Source: Bacteroidaceae bacterium
GTDB lineage: Bacteria > Bacteroidota > Bacteroidia > Bacteroidales > Bacteroidaceae
Direction of reading: 5' to 3'
Length of the DNA stretch: 64,000 nucleotides
Assembly: GCA_017615245.1 (NCBI GenBank)
Contig: JAGAAL010000012.1
Span: 1-64,000, forward strand
The notes beneath the pieces are model-generated. The model was not told the DNA's origin and ran no database searches. It worked only from the letters and a program-made list of their open reading frames with translations. Both the position numbers and the translations under genes were made by a program. The stretch's first letter is position 1. Every line of letters begins with the position of its first letter. This document shows positions 50,942-59,165 of the stretch, piece after piece.

Positions 50942-52059
50942 TAGTGAAACTTGAGATTGCTAATGGTTTTGCGAAGGTTCTTGGGTAATGCCTGCCGGTT
51001 CAGGAACAGGTAGGTGGTATTCAGCGCAATATAGTCGCGCGACATATACCAGATGCCCTTGTACAGCCCGCTCTTGCCCCACGAGTTCTTCACCATATAG
51101 TAGGGCGCGCCCTGCTCGTCAACAGCTTTTCCGTAGATGAGCATCACATGGTCGTAGGTAAAACGCCAATCGTCCCATTGTTCCTGTCGCATTTCCTGTG
51201 TGGGAGTCACGCCCTCGGGCAGCATGGCAAGTCCAGTACGTGTGAAGTCACCGGTCACATCACCGCCCCAAGCCACAGTATAGCCAGCATCAAGTGCTTT
51301 GTCGAGTACGTCCATCAACTGTTCAATGGGGATGTTATAGCTAGGTTTCAGTCGCCATTTGTATGGTGACTCGATGATGAACCAGTTATTGAATGGGTGA
51401 TGTGTGTAGCTTGTCAGGCTCACATAGTCATCGAAGTCAAGCCCCAGGCTTTCGGCAAACGACTTCGGCGTGTACGTTCTGCCTTCATACACAAACGACT
51501 CGGGACAGCGCCCTACATATTTCTCTATGACTGCCTGCACACTGTCTTTCCAATGGGGTAGGGGTTCTTTGGCCTCTTTCCTGACGATACCGCTCACCCT
51601 TCGCTCCAGTTCAGGGAAGAACACCTTGAAGTTAGCAAGCGAGTCACCCGTCAGCGAACCAGGAGCCGGCATGGCATCTTCTGGGCAGATACCGTGTTGA
51701 CGAATCACTTCCAACACATCGTCACATTAACCGCCTTCAGATATTTCGCTATGCCCATGCATGCGCACATAATGCGTGGCACAGTCCATATAGTCCTTGT
51801 TCACCACAAACATCTCGCAAAGGTCGTAAGTCCTGCCCGTCTTCCGCAGAATCTCACTCTCGAAATACCCTAATGTGGCGAAATCCCAGCACGTGCCACT
51901 GCGATACTGATTCTTCACACTCGTTATCGGAAGCTCCTTCACCGTCCGAAACGACTTCTCCACCTCCTTGTTGCTCGCCTGCTTCTGCAGATTCTCCTGA
52001 GCAGATGACGATGCAGATAGCAGCACAGCTAAACAGATACAAATGAATCTATAATACAT
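50941..52059 (-). pseudogene. C1-family cysteine peptidase with in-frame stop
   Basis: Two frames are one gene. The first part (52059-51727) has a signal peptide (cleavage after SSA, about 20) and the active-site motif SVKNQYRSGTCWDFATLGYFES (Cys57); it ends ...MHGHSEISEGG and TAA (51729-51727). The next codons continue in the same frame with CDDVLEVIRQHGICPEDAMP, and then TYDHVMLIYG (catalytic His) and MVKNSWG (Asn). This is a secreted bleomycin-hydrolase/aminopeptidase C-like peptidase of about 372 residues. The TAA could come from TCA (Ser; the family has GGS here) by one change. So it is a nonsense pseudogene, a sequencing artefact, or a readthrough site. Confidence 0.75.
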
Positions 52060-52444
52060 ATTTACGTAGGGTTCAAGTAAATGGTTATTGGTTAAAGGTT
52101 ATTGTAAACCGTAAACCGATTAGTTTGCAAATATACGAACTAATTTGGATACGACGAAACAAAACGACCCAAAAATAAACAACATCATACAAAAAACGAG
52201 CGAAACCCATGATTTCGCCCGTAGTTTTCAGACTTTAGACCTTAGACTTTAGTTCCCCTCCATCTTCCCCCTTGAGGGGGGACAGGAGCTGTAGAGATTG
52301 GCTTTGAAGGGAAGTTAAAGGGAAGTTATCGCGGTCCTTGACCGCTTGGAAGTTAAAAGGACGAATGTCTGCAAACACCCTATGCTATCGTCCCTTCAAT
52401 TCCCTTTAACTCCTTTTCCATTCCCTTCTATTCCTTTCCCTCTG
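52060..52444. other. Repeat-filled intergenic region
   Basis: 385 bp without a gene. It contains a promoter-like -7 box for the peptidase on the minus strand (52128-52135), a run of ACTTTAGACC-type short repeats (52231-52252), a C-rich palindrome, GGGAAGTTAAAGGGAAGTT-type repeats with an inverse copy near 52390-52415, and a GCGGTC-CTT-GACCGC hairpin (52331-52345). Confidence 0.55.
52254..52287. repeat. C-rich palindromic repeat
   Basis: CCCCTCCATC followed by TTCCCCCTTGAGGGGGGAC. Same family as 5082-5137 and 24510-24546. Confidence 0.6.
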
Positions 52445-53302
52445 TTAGTTCTGATCCACACCGCCACCGGCAGTTCCGCTGTCGATGACCAGCGTAGCGT
52501 TAGCAGCCGGCATGGTTGCAGTACCGTCGTATGCACCGTCTTCATCCGTCAGCGTTACACTCTGTCCGTTGAGCGTTGCAGTCGGTACTTGACCAGTTGC
52601 AGGTTCAACGTGGATGTTGATAGTCTTGCCTGACTGAACAGTTGCACCGCTGTTGACTACATCACCGTCAACACGTACGCTTGACGTACCTGACCCCGTC
52701 TTCGTGATGGTCAAGGTAGGAGTGCTGCCTGAACCGCTTGTACCACTGTTCTCGTTCTGGCTGCTACCGTTTGCTTCCTTCCATTCAGCTACCGCAGTTG
52801 CGATAGGCTTGAGTGTCTGCATCTTCTTGGTCTTGCCATTGACGATGACCTCCTGCGTGTCGATGATGTTGCGGAGTTCCAGCGTGCAACGGTTCTTGAA
52901 CTGCGGGCCGCACAGGTTGTCGAGCTTCGTGGAGTCGGGCAGGAAACGGATGTGGATTGCCTTCACGATGTCGTTCGGGTTCAGTCCGTCCATAGCCGGG
53001 ATGTTGAGCACAGCGGCCTTCTCCTTCACCTCTGCCGTGGGGTAGAAGGTACCGAGGGAGCCGAGCTGTACGGGCACGCCTTGTGCCACGAGTTCGGGCA
53101 GACAGTCGCAGATCTGGAGGAGTACACCTTCCACGATTGAGCGTCCGTAGATACTTCCGTGCATCACCATGTGTTCGGCGAAGCCGCGGAGTGAGAGAGT
53201 TTTCTGTACATCCACTTCGGGATAGTACTTACCAAAAGCAGTACTTGTACTGTTCTTGTTCTTGCGCAGGTTGATACCCAGCGCGATTCTTTCGTTTGCC
53301 AT
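52445..53302 (-). CDS. HU-HIG DNA-binding protein
   Basis: A 285-residue protein with an N-terminal HU/IHF-like domain (about 1-125; NLRKNKNSTSTAFGKYYPEVDVQKTLSLRGFAEHMVMHGSIYGRSIVEGVLL...) and a C-terminal beta-sandwich/Ig-like domain (about 190-275; VNSGATVQSGKTINIHVEPATGQVPTATLNGQSVTL), joined by a Ser/Gly-rich linker. This is the HU-HIG arrangement of Bacteroidetes. It probably binds DNA. It stands beside a VirE/DUF3987 protein on the same strand, a frequent association in Bacteroidales. Its own promoter is at 53377-53408. Confidence 0.82.
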   Translation of the reverse strand: MANERIALGINLRKNKNSTSTAFGKYYPEVDVQKTLSLRGFAEHMVMHGSIYGRSIVEGVLLQICDCLPELVAQGVPVQLGSLGTFYPTAEVKEKAAVLNIPAMDGLNPNDIVKAIHIRFLPDSTKLDNLCGPQFKNRCTLELRNIIDTQEVIVNGKTKKMQTLKPIATAVAEWKEANGSSQNENSGTSGSGSTPTLTITKTGSGTSSVRVDGDVVNSGATVQSGKTINIHVEPATGQVPTATLNGQSVTLTDEDGAYDGTATMPAANATLVIDSGTAGGGVDQN

Positions 53303-53376
53303 AGTGTGTGTTTTTTATGGTATTAGATTTACGACTAACAATGACGGGTAGCCGTTTCCCGTTTTCTTTTACGATA

Positions 53377-53408
53377 CAAAGGTACGAATTTTTTCTGATA
53401 TAACCAAA
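53377..53408 (-). promoter_or_regulatory. Promoter of the HU-HIG gene
   Basis: Minus-strand TTTG (53408-53405), 20 bp, TACCTTTG (53384-53377). Predicted leader about 70 nt. Confidence 0.65.
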
Positions 53409-53517
53409 TGTTTTGCAATAAAAATGCATTATTTCCGCAAAAAAAGATAGAATATACGTGTAAATAAAACATGAGCAGAAATCTTGCGAAATCTGCTCAT
53501 AACGAACTACTCTTGAA

Positions 53518-55797
53518 TTATGCTGAAACTTGGGGATGCTTGTCAAGGTATTGCTTACTTTTGGTGTATAGCTGCGTGTTGGGGTTGAAGGTGCAGTAGC
53601 CACGCGAGACCCATTTGCGAAGTAGTGCCGAGCCGTCGCCTTTCATTCCTTGTGCACGACGTATGGTGTTGAGGTCGTCGAGGCTGAAGCTCTCCTGCAG
53701 GAGTTCCATCAAGTTACGGCGTCCAGGCACCAATGCGGCTTTGTCGCGTTCCATTACTGAGCGCATCTTCTCGCCGAAAATCCACATCTTGCACCACATG
53801 TCATAGTGATAAGACCAGCGTACGAATTCCTCTATCTCGCGTGTCCATTTCCGTCCGTTGAGGATGTAGAGCACCATGCCTCGCTTGAATGCCGAGTGGC
53901 AAGCTCGTTTGAATAGTTCGTGATAGGCATCATCGTCGGCGAGGGTTGAGTACTGCCGGCTTTCCTCTATTATCGCTGCGGCCAATGCGTTTGCTTTCTT
54001 GCATACGATGAGTCCCTTGGCATCGCTTAACAGCTTTACGAATGATTGCACCTGTTGCTTATATTTTCCGTCGTAATTGCCATAGACGGGCATACGGTCG
54101 TCGTCTGTCCAGATGGTGGAGAAGGTGATACGAGAGAGAGTGCCGTCGAGCATTGAATCGCAGAAGAAACTACGGCATTTGCCTGGAGTGGTCGATGCGT
54201 TCCAGTTCCAGCGCACCTCTATGTCCTCGCACACTGACTGGATTCCTACACGTTCCTGACCATATTCACCGCAATCGTAGGCTACACGGATGATTTCTGT
54301 GACATTGTTGCCTTTGCCGTTGGTCTTGAGTTGATTGAGCAACCCGATCTCGTCCATTCGTGAATAGAGGAATTTGCCTCCGGCATCAGCCATACGTTGT
54401 ACGAACGCAGCAGGGGTCATGTCGGATTTCACCCATTGAATGGCCAGTCCTTGGGGGCGTTCTGGTTTTTGCTCGGTGGAAGGGCAGGTGTCGTATTGCT
54501 CCTTATATTCCTTCAGGAGCTTCCTGCTTTTAGCATCGCGCTCCTTGATGTCGGCCATGATGGCGTTGACGGGTTCGTTGACACATGATTTACCGCTTGA
54601 CATCTCGGCTACCAATACGTTCATAAAGGTAGGCTCTACAAGGGCATTGTCGTTGTAGCGGAACTTCACTCCCGTGCAATGTGCTCCCAACGAGGGGAAA
54701 ACTCCCATCGCTACGGCTGGCTTCAGATGCTCGGGCACATTCTTGGTAATGAGCTGCAAGAATCGGGTGAGCCTATGAGGCATCTTGGGGGGCTGTGAGG
54801 CAAGTATTCCATTAGCTTTTGCCGACTCGGTTGCCTGTTGCAGCTTGCGAGCCGTGTTCAGAGTGCGGGTTACCAATGCAGGCATTGTCTTGGTTTGAGG
54901 ACGGTTGCAGGCAGAGCGAACCGTTGACTGGAACTTCTGCTCATCCTCACCATAGCGAGGCAGCACCTGGGCAATCCACTGCGGATCGTCGTTGCAGACA
55001 TAGCGCATGTGGCAGGCCATCGCAAAGATGAAGTTGTTGCGTGCACCCTGGGCAGGAACTCCACCCAACATTTCCTCCATCACGCTGACGATTTGAGGAT
55101 AGCGGATGCCTTCGAAGTTGTCTTCATAGGTGGTTGAAGGAGGAAGTAAGGGAGCGGAAAATGCGTTGTCCTTTGTCACAATTGTCACAGGGTTTTCGGG
55201 CACATCCACCTCACGTTCCTTGAACAGCTCCTCTTCGTCGTAGTAGAGCACATAGTCGCGTGGAACCATAAACGAGCAGCGGGCCATATCTTTCACGCTA
55301 CCGTCATAGGTGTCGTCGTCCAATTGCTTTGCCATCCACCTCTGAGCCTCAGCCAGCGACATACCCTTCGGCATTTCGAACACCAGTCGGATGCCTTCGC
55401 CACTGGGCGATACATGAGCGAACAAGATGCCCAGTTCGGTTTCACGACCTGCCACCTTATTCATGTAATAGGCGCGAGGGTCGTACGTCAGATGGTCGAC
55501 ATCGTAGATGGAGAGGCCGCTGGGTACAGCCGACTGATTGTGGCGGTAGCCATCAGAGAACGATGCGTGGAAGCACACCACAGGCAGGTTGTCGGCTTTG
55601 AGTTGCGACTTCATTGCTTCGAATGCCTCACGCGCGAGTGTACCTTTCTTTACTTCCGCGAGACGCTGTGCAATTTCGTGGCATGTGTTAATCACTTGCT
55701 GGCTATCGAGCGCAGCATTGAGAAGCTCAGGCGTGCAGGGCTGCATCTGAGCCGGAGTCTTGATAGACTCGGAAAAATCAAATTGTGATACTGTCAT
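53518..55797 (-). CDS. VirE N-terminal/DUF3987 primase-helicase-like protein
   Basis: A 759-residue cytoplasmic protein of the BT4734/BF3469 family. Residues about 75-200 are the VirE N-terminal, primase-like domain (VVCFHASFSDGYRHNQSAVPSGLSIYDVDHL, GILFAHVSPSGEGIRLVFEMP). Residues about 345-740 are DUF3987, a helicase-like ATPase region whose Walker A-like segment reads VAEMSSGKSCVNEP. It usually accompanies HU-type proteins near capsule or phage-related loci; its function is not established. A 24-bp stretch inside it (55166-55189), encoding VTIVTKDNAF, also occurs as a perfect inverted pair at 58785-58976. Confidence 0.84.
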   Translation of the reverse strand: MTVSQFDFSESIKTPAQMQPCTPELLNAALDSQQVINTCHEIAQRLAEVKKGTLAREAFEAMKSQLKADNLPVVCFHASFSDGYRHNQSAVPSGLSIYDVDHLTYDPRAYYMNKVAGRETELGILFAHVSPSGEGIRLVFEMPKGMSLAEAQRWMAKQLDDDTYDGSVKDMARCSFMVPRDYVLYYDEEELFKEREVDVPENPVTIVTKDNAFSAPLLPPSTTYEDNFEGIRYPQIVSVMEEMLGGVPAQGARNNFIFAMACHMRYVCNDDPQWIAQVLPRYGEDEQKFQSTVRSACNRPQTKTMPALVTRTLNTARKLQQATESAKANGILASQPPKMPHRLTRFLQLITKNVPEHLKPAVAMGVFPSLGAHCTGVKFRYNDNALVEPTFMNVLVAEMSSGKSCVNEPVNAIMADIKERDAKSRKLLKEYKEQYDTCPSTEQKPERPQGLAIQWVKSDMTPAAFVQRMADAGGKFLYSRMDEIGLLNQLKTNGKGNNVTEIIRVAYDCGEYGQERVGIQSVCEDIEVRWNWNASTTPGKCRSFFCDSMLDGTLSRITFSTIWTDDDRMPVYGNYDGKYKQQVQSFVKLLSDAKGLIVCKKANALAAAIIEESRQYSTLADDDAYHELFKRACHSAFKRGMVLYILNGRKWTREIEEFVRWSYHYDMWCKMWIFGEKMRSVMERDKAALVPGRRNLMELLQESFSLDDLNTIRRAQGMKGDGSALLRKWVSRGYCTFNPNTQLYTKSKQYLDKHPQVSA
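55166..55189 (-). repeat. Third copy of the TTGTCCTTTGTCACAATTG motif
   Basis: The 24 bp matches 24 of 25 positions of the arms at 58785-58809 and 58952-58976. With flanking AAAATGC the similarity to the left arm covers about 31 bp. It codes for VTIVTKDN of the VirE/DUF3987 protein, residues about 203-210. Confidence 0.85.
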
Positions 55798-55856
55798 AAC
55801 TTATACTTTTTGCTTGTTTAAAAATTCGTTTTCTGTCATCGGCCGAATGACGATGC

Positions 55857-55886
55857 AAAGTTAAGAATAATGTATGACGGTACAAA
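55857..55886 (-). promoter_or_regulatory. Promoter of the VirE/DUF3987 gene
   Basis: Minus-strand TTTG (55886-55883), 18 bp, TAACTTTG (55864-55857). Leader about 55-60 nt before the ATG at 55797. Confidence 0.65.
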
Positions 55887-55901
55887 GCAAAAAAAATGCC
55901 G

Positions 55902-55957
55902 TTGGAACGTCTGTCGGAACGTTCGAACGACATTGGAATGTTTAAATTGGAAGGTTA
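55902..55957. promoter_or_regulatory. Degenerate GGAACGT repeats upstream of the promoter
   Basis: TTGGAACGT (55902), TCGGAACGTT (55914), TTGGAATGTT (55933) and TTGGAAGGTT (55948), all in the same orientation and upstream of the -33 box. A central GTTCGAAC palindrome lies at 55921-55928. They suggest binding sites for a regulator, or iteron-like repeats. Confidence 0.4.
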
Positions 55958-56107
55958 CAACAAGGGACTGTTCTTTTTGCGTAAAATTTTTTAGTTTATT
56001 TCAAAAAGAATTACGACTTGTAAGATATCAAATTATACCTTACTCGATAACAGAAATCGGGATGTGGGCATTCAGTGGCGGCACGGATTTGACGCTGATG
56101 GTCTGTA

Positions 56108-57325
56108 CTAATACAAAAAACCTAGCATCCAGAGAGGGAGTTTGGCGCCATCGGGCATATCCCAGTCGTCGGCAAACACATAGGAGTCCTTTATGCCTGC
56201 TATCTGCGAGAAGTCCTTGCTGCGACCGCCAATCTCGAAGGTGTATTTTCCATCGACCTTGAAATCGCCTTGTGACTTGCCGTATTCTACGGTATGCGAC
56301 TCAGAAAGACTGCCTATGGCAAAGGTCTCGCGCAGGGTGCCGATGTCCACCTTCGTGGGAGCCAGCGCATAGAGGATGTTAGGATTCTCCAAATATACTT
56401 TGTCGGGCTTGGTCAGCTTACCTATCTTTTTCTTGTCGGAATACAGAAGGTTCAGAACTTTCGCATCGCCCAGATATTTAAGGTATTCCACAACCGTATC
56501 GCGGCCAATTTCAAGAGCGGCGGCTATTCTGTTGGCATTCAGTTCGAAGGGCACCTCACTGCATATCAGGGCGATAAGTGCCTGTAACTTCCTGACGTTG
56601 GCAACATCGACCTTGCAGATACGGGGCAATTCGGTTTCGATGATATAGTTTACCACCTGCTCTATCTTGGTGTAATACTCACCTTCGCCTTCAAGCAGGA
56701 AAGGATAATAGCCTTTCTCTAAATATTCTTTGAACAAAGCGACGGGCTTACATTTCGATGAAACCTCCTGCCATAGGTCGTAAGGATGGGTCAGGATATC
56801 TTCCAACGACCATCGGGGGAACGACAAACCATGATAGAAGCGAAGGGCCTCGCGGAACGACAGCCCAAGCATCGTATATTTAATAGCGCGACGAGAGAGG
56901 TCGGCATCACCTTCCTTCAACTGAAGCAACGAAGAGCCGCTCACAATCATTTTGAGGTTAGGGAACAGTTCGTAGATTTCCTTGATTTCACGACTCCAAT
57001 CCGACGTGCCTGAATGGTATTTATGAATCTCATCAACCACTAGGAGTTCGCCTCCGTGCATCACAAACTCTTCGGCCAAGCCCACCAGCGTGCGCATAGA
57101 GAAATCAACAGTATCTGCCGAGCAATAGAGCACATGATGGTCACCCAACGCATAGTGCTGTTTCAGATACTGACGGATGAGGGTTGATTTGCCCACACCT
57201 TTAGCACCCATAATGCTGATAAGTTTGGCGTTCCAGTGAATCTCGTCCATCTTTTCACGGATAATCTCTGTCCGTGTATTGGCCAGTAGCCTGTCGCTTT
57301 TTCTGAATAATGTGTCCATAAGCAT
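56108..57325 (-). CDS. AAA ATPase with DUF4143 domain
   Basis: A 405-residue ATPase of the AAA_14/DUF4143 family. Walker A is MGAKGVGKSTLIRQ (about 40-53), Walker B is GGELLVVDEIHKY (about 92-104), followed by IVSGSSLLQLKEGDADLSRRA (sensor region). The C-terminal DUF4143 part (about 210-400) contains a winged-helix-like segment (LNANRIAAALEIGRDTVVEYLKYLGDAKVLN) and an RSKDF/IAGIKDSYVFADDW nuclease-like end. Family members are widespread in Bacteroidetes and often stand alone; their role is unknown. A dyad of AATGTTG sites lies upstream (57362-57415). ATG 57319 is an alternative start. Confidence 0.87.
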   Translation of the reverse strand: MLMDTLFRKSDRLLANTRTEIIREKMDEIHWNAKLISIMGAKGVGKSTLIRQYLKQHYALGDHHVLYCSADTVDFSMRTLVGLAEEFVMHGGELLVVDEIHKYHSGTSDWSREIKEIYELFPNLKMIVSGSSLLQLKEGDADLSRRAIKYTMLGLSFREALRFYHGLSFPRWSLEDILTHPYDLWQEVSSKCKPVALFKEYLEKGYYPFLLEGEGEYYTKIEQVVNYIIETELPRICKVDVANVRKLQALIALICSEVPFELNANRIAAALEIGRDTVVEYLKYLGDAKVLNLLYSDKKKIGKLTKPDKVYLENPNILYALAPTKVDIGTLRETFAIGSLSESHTVEYGKSQGDFKVDGKYTFEIGGRSKDFSQIAGIKDSYVFADDWDMPDGAKLPLWMLGFLY

Positions 57326-57348
57326 TCATTTTATGCTGTTTTACGGGG

Positions 57349-57356
57349 CAAAGATA
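57349..57356 (-). promoter_or_regulatory. -7 box of the AAA ATPase gene
   Basis: The minus strand carries TATCTTTG (57356-57349). A candidate -33 TTTG (57376-57373) is spaced only 16 bp and falls inside the AATGTTG...CAACATT dyad. Confidence 0.5.
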
Positions 57357-57361
57357 GTAAA

Positions 57362-57415
57362 AATGTTGCACACAAACAACATTATTTAAAAAAAATGCTG
57401 AGTACGCGCAACATT
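57362..57415. promoter_or_regulatory. AATGTTG/CAACATT candidate operator sites
   Basis: AATGTTG (57362-57368) and CAACATT (57377-57383) form a dyad with an 8-nt spacer covering the probable -33 region of the AAA gene. A third half-site CAACATT lies at 57409-57415. Confidence 0.4.
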
Positions 57416-57419
57416 TTGA

Positions 57420-58751
57420 TTAAAAATACCCTATTTTTGCCTTCAGCAACCCACGCAGTTCGGTTGCGGCAAGGACTTGGCGCCGACAGGCGGTACCCTT
57501 CTTATTTGACCAATCTTTGAAAGGAAACTGAGCATAGTCGGAGGCTCCGGCAACATTTTCGTAATCACAAGATGAGTCATATCCGCTGCCCTTGCCGAAG
57601 CCCCATTCGTCCATCTTGCGGCAGAAGGCACGCATGTCGGGTTCGTCAATCACATGATATTCATGTACCAGCACACTCATGATGCCTGCCCACTGGTTCT
57701 TCTGACGTATGATAAGGTGTCCTTCTGCATCTTTCATTTGCAAGAGGTCACAAAGAGCCTGTTTGATTACCTTCTCACGGTCAGTCGTATTTATGGGTTT
57801 GCAGAGACTTTGGATGCGCTTAATCGGCTCCGTGTCACCCTCGCGCCCCCATTGCTTGATCTCGACACGGCCTTTCAGAAGCATCAGAACGATGCCCGAC
57901 AGCAACTTCAGCAGATATTGGCGCGGTACATGCTTGTAGTACACCTCGCGCAGGAAGTCTACAGGGTCGTTCAGGAACTTGTCGTACAAATGATACGGGA
58001 ACGCACGAAGCTGCTGCTCCAACTCATCAAGGCGGTTGTCGAAGGTATAATGGCTCTGTTCAATCCCCTTTTGTTTGAATTCTCTCGGAACCTTCAGAAA
58101 CAGATAGCGGGCAACCTTGTCACGATGTACGTGGCGCATCAACATACCCTTCTGCCGGCGCATCTGGTTGGCAGCTTCCTTCAACTCACGATCGCTATGC
58201 TGAGCAAGTAGACGCTCAATGCGATAACGGTCGCGTGTCATCTCGCGGCTTATATCGTAAAGATGCACATTCAGCAAGTTCTTAGTCATGTGACGAATGG
58301 ATTCAGTATCTCCCTTCGATATCAAGGCATCTTCAAGGTCAATCGTCAAATCGCCAAGCGTTTCCAGTTTCTTCGGCACCAGCGACAATCCGTCATACCT
58401 CCAACCAGCATACACACTATCATCGAAAGGCTCATAGTCCCAATCGATGTTTTCCACCTCGCACTCTACGGTCAGCACAGGAGGCTCTGGATTACTCTCC
58501 ACAACCACACCTCGTAGCCGCTTCAAACCACTTCCCTTTAATGCCTGATACACCACATCAAGGTCAGTCACAGCCACATAGCCCACGTGCAGGCTACCCT
58601 CACGTGCACGAACAGCATAAGGGTCTTCCGCGTTCTCCGACTGAGGCTGCATCGTCAGCTGCTTACCAATAGCCCCTGCGGCATATTCCTTCCAGTAGTT
58701 ACGCACGTCATTGTGTGCCAGCCCCACTATGTCAAATCTGATTATCTCCAT
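57420..58751 (-). CDS. Uncharacterised protein with HIRAN-like N-terminus
   Basis: A 443-residue soluble protein. Residues about 1-100 (FDIVGLAHNDVR..., LTMQPQSENAEDPYAVRAREGSLHVGYVA) resemble a HIRAN domain, a small beta-barrel that binds 3' ends of DNA in helicases such as HLTF; here it is fused not to a helicase but to a long, mainly helical, basic region (about 165-330; REMTRDRYRIERLLAQHS, NQMRRQKGMLMRHVHRDKVARYLFLKVPREF) and a C-terminal domain (LLQMKDAEGHLIIRQKNQWAGIMSVLVHEYHV). The -7 box leaves only about 6 nt of leader. Family and function are unknown; the HIRAN match is by eye. Confidence 0.65.
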   Translation of the reverse strand: MEIIRFDIVGLAHNDVRNYWKEYAAGAIGKQLTMQPQSENAEDPYAVRAREGSLHVGYVAVTDLDVVYQALKGSGLKRLRGVVVESNPEPPVLTVECEVENIDWDYEPFDDSVYAGWRYDGLSLVPKKLETLGDLTIDLEDALISKGDTESIRHMTKNLLNVHLYDISREMTRDRYRIERLLAQHSDRELKEAANQMRRQKGMLMRHVHRDKVARYLFLKVPREFKQKGIEQSHYTFDNRLDELEQQLRAFPYHLYDKFLNDPVDFLREVYYKHVPRQYLLKLLSGIVLMLLKGRVEIKQWGREGDTEPIKRIQSLCKPINTTDREKVIKQALCDLLQMKDAEGHLIIRQKNQWAGIMSVLVHEYHVIDEPDMRAFCRKMDEWGFGKGSGYDSSCDYENVAGASDYAQFPFKDWSNKKGTACRRQVLAATELRGLLKAKIGYF

Positions 58752-58759
58752 ACCGACTG

Positions 58760-58767
58760 CAAATATA
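58760..58767 (-). promoter_or_regulatory. -7 box of the HIRAN-like gene, adjacent to the inverted repeat
   Basis: The minus strand reads TATATTTG, ending 9 bp before the ATG at 58751, so the mRNA would be nearly leaderless. The -33 region falls in the left arm of the inverted repeat (58785-58809). Confidence 0.5.
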
Positions 58768-58784
58768 CAAATTATTTTTCAATC

Positions 58785-58976
58785 TGTGACAATTGTGACA
58801 AAGGACAATGCATTTTTCTCCACCATTCCCAAGCGCAATAATAAGAAATTTATAAAATTACAATATAAGTAAGAAAGAAATAGAAGTAGTAAGATAATAT
58901 AGTAGTAGGTAGGGAGAGAACGATTCCCCCTGTTTCTGTCGCAAAAAAACAATTGTCCTTTGTCACAATTGTCACA
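58785..58976. repeat. Perfect 25-bp inverted repeat pair
   Basis: Left arm 58785-58809 and right arm 58952-58976 are exact complements, separated by 142 bp. Each starts TGTGACAATTGTGACAAAGG (left, plus strand), itself partly dyadic (TGTGACAATTGTGACA). A 24-of-25 copy sits inside the VirE/DUF3987 gene (55166-55189). Confidence 0.9.
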
Positions 58977-59079
58977 CTCACACCAAAGGAACTACCCCCC
59001 AAGCCGTTAAGAGCTAAGCGCCCCGCCAGCAGGAACTAAGCACCGCGCCCCACTCCTCGTGCATTTTTTCCGCAAAATA

Positions 59080-59111
59080 TTTGGTGGTTTAAATAAATTG
59101 TTTTATCTTTG
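59080..59111 (+). promoter_or_regulatory. Promoter of the restriction-modification genes
   Basis: TTTG (59080-59083), 20 bp, TATCTTTG (59104-59111). Transcript start near 59114, leaving about 50 nt before ATG 59166. It overlaps and so excludes the TTG at 59109 as a start. Confidence 0.7.
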
Positions 59112-59165
59112 CATACTGAAAACGTATTATACGTAACAGAAGACAAAACTAGCAGGACGAAAAAA

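Larger units (their letters stand above)
55798..56107. other. Control region of the VirE/DUF3987 gene
   Basis: 310 bp with no supported gene: an apparent 130-codon plus-strand frame is discounted because it overlaps the AAA gene. It contains the promoter (55857-55886) and, upstream of it, four degenerate GGAACGT-like repeats (55902-55957). Confidence 0.5.
58752..59165. other. Divergent control region with inverted repeat
   Basis: 414 bp between the HIRAN-like gene and the methylase gene. It holds the perfect 25-bp inverted repeat (58785-58976), a spacer rich in AGTAAG/AGTAGT runs, a GC-rich block with CAGGAACTAAGC (59028-59040, also at 23491), and the methylase promoter (59080-59111). Confidence 0.6.

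Noticed and set aside
51727..51729. Programmed recoding of the stop in the C1 peptidase gene
   Set aside because: The codon is TAA, not TGA, so selenocysteine is excluded, and no recoding signal is visible. A nonsense mutation or sequencing error is simpler.
55870..56262. A 130-codon plus-strand frame between the VirE/DUF3987 and AAA genes
   Set aside because: It overlaps the end of the well-supported AAA gene, has no family likeness, and covers the GGAACGT repeats.
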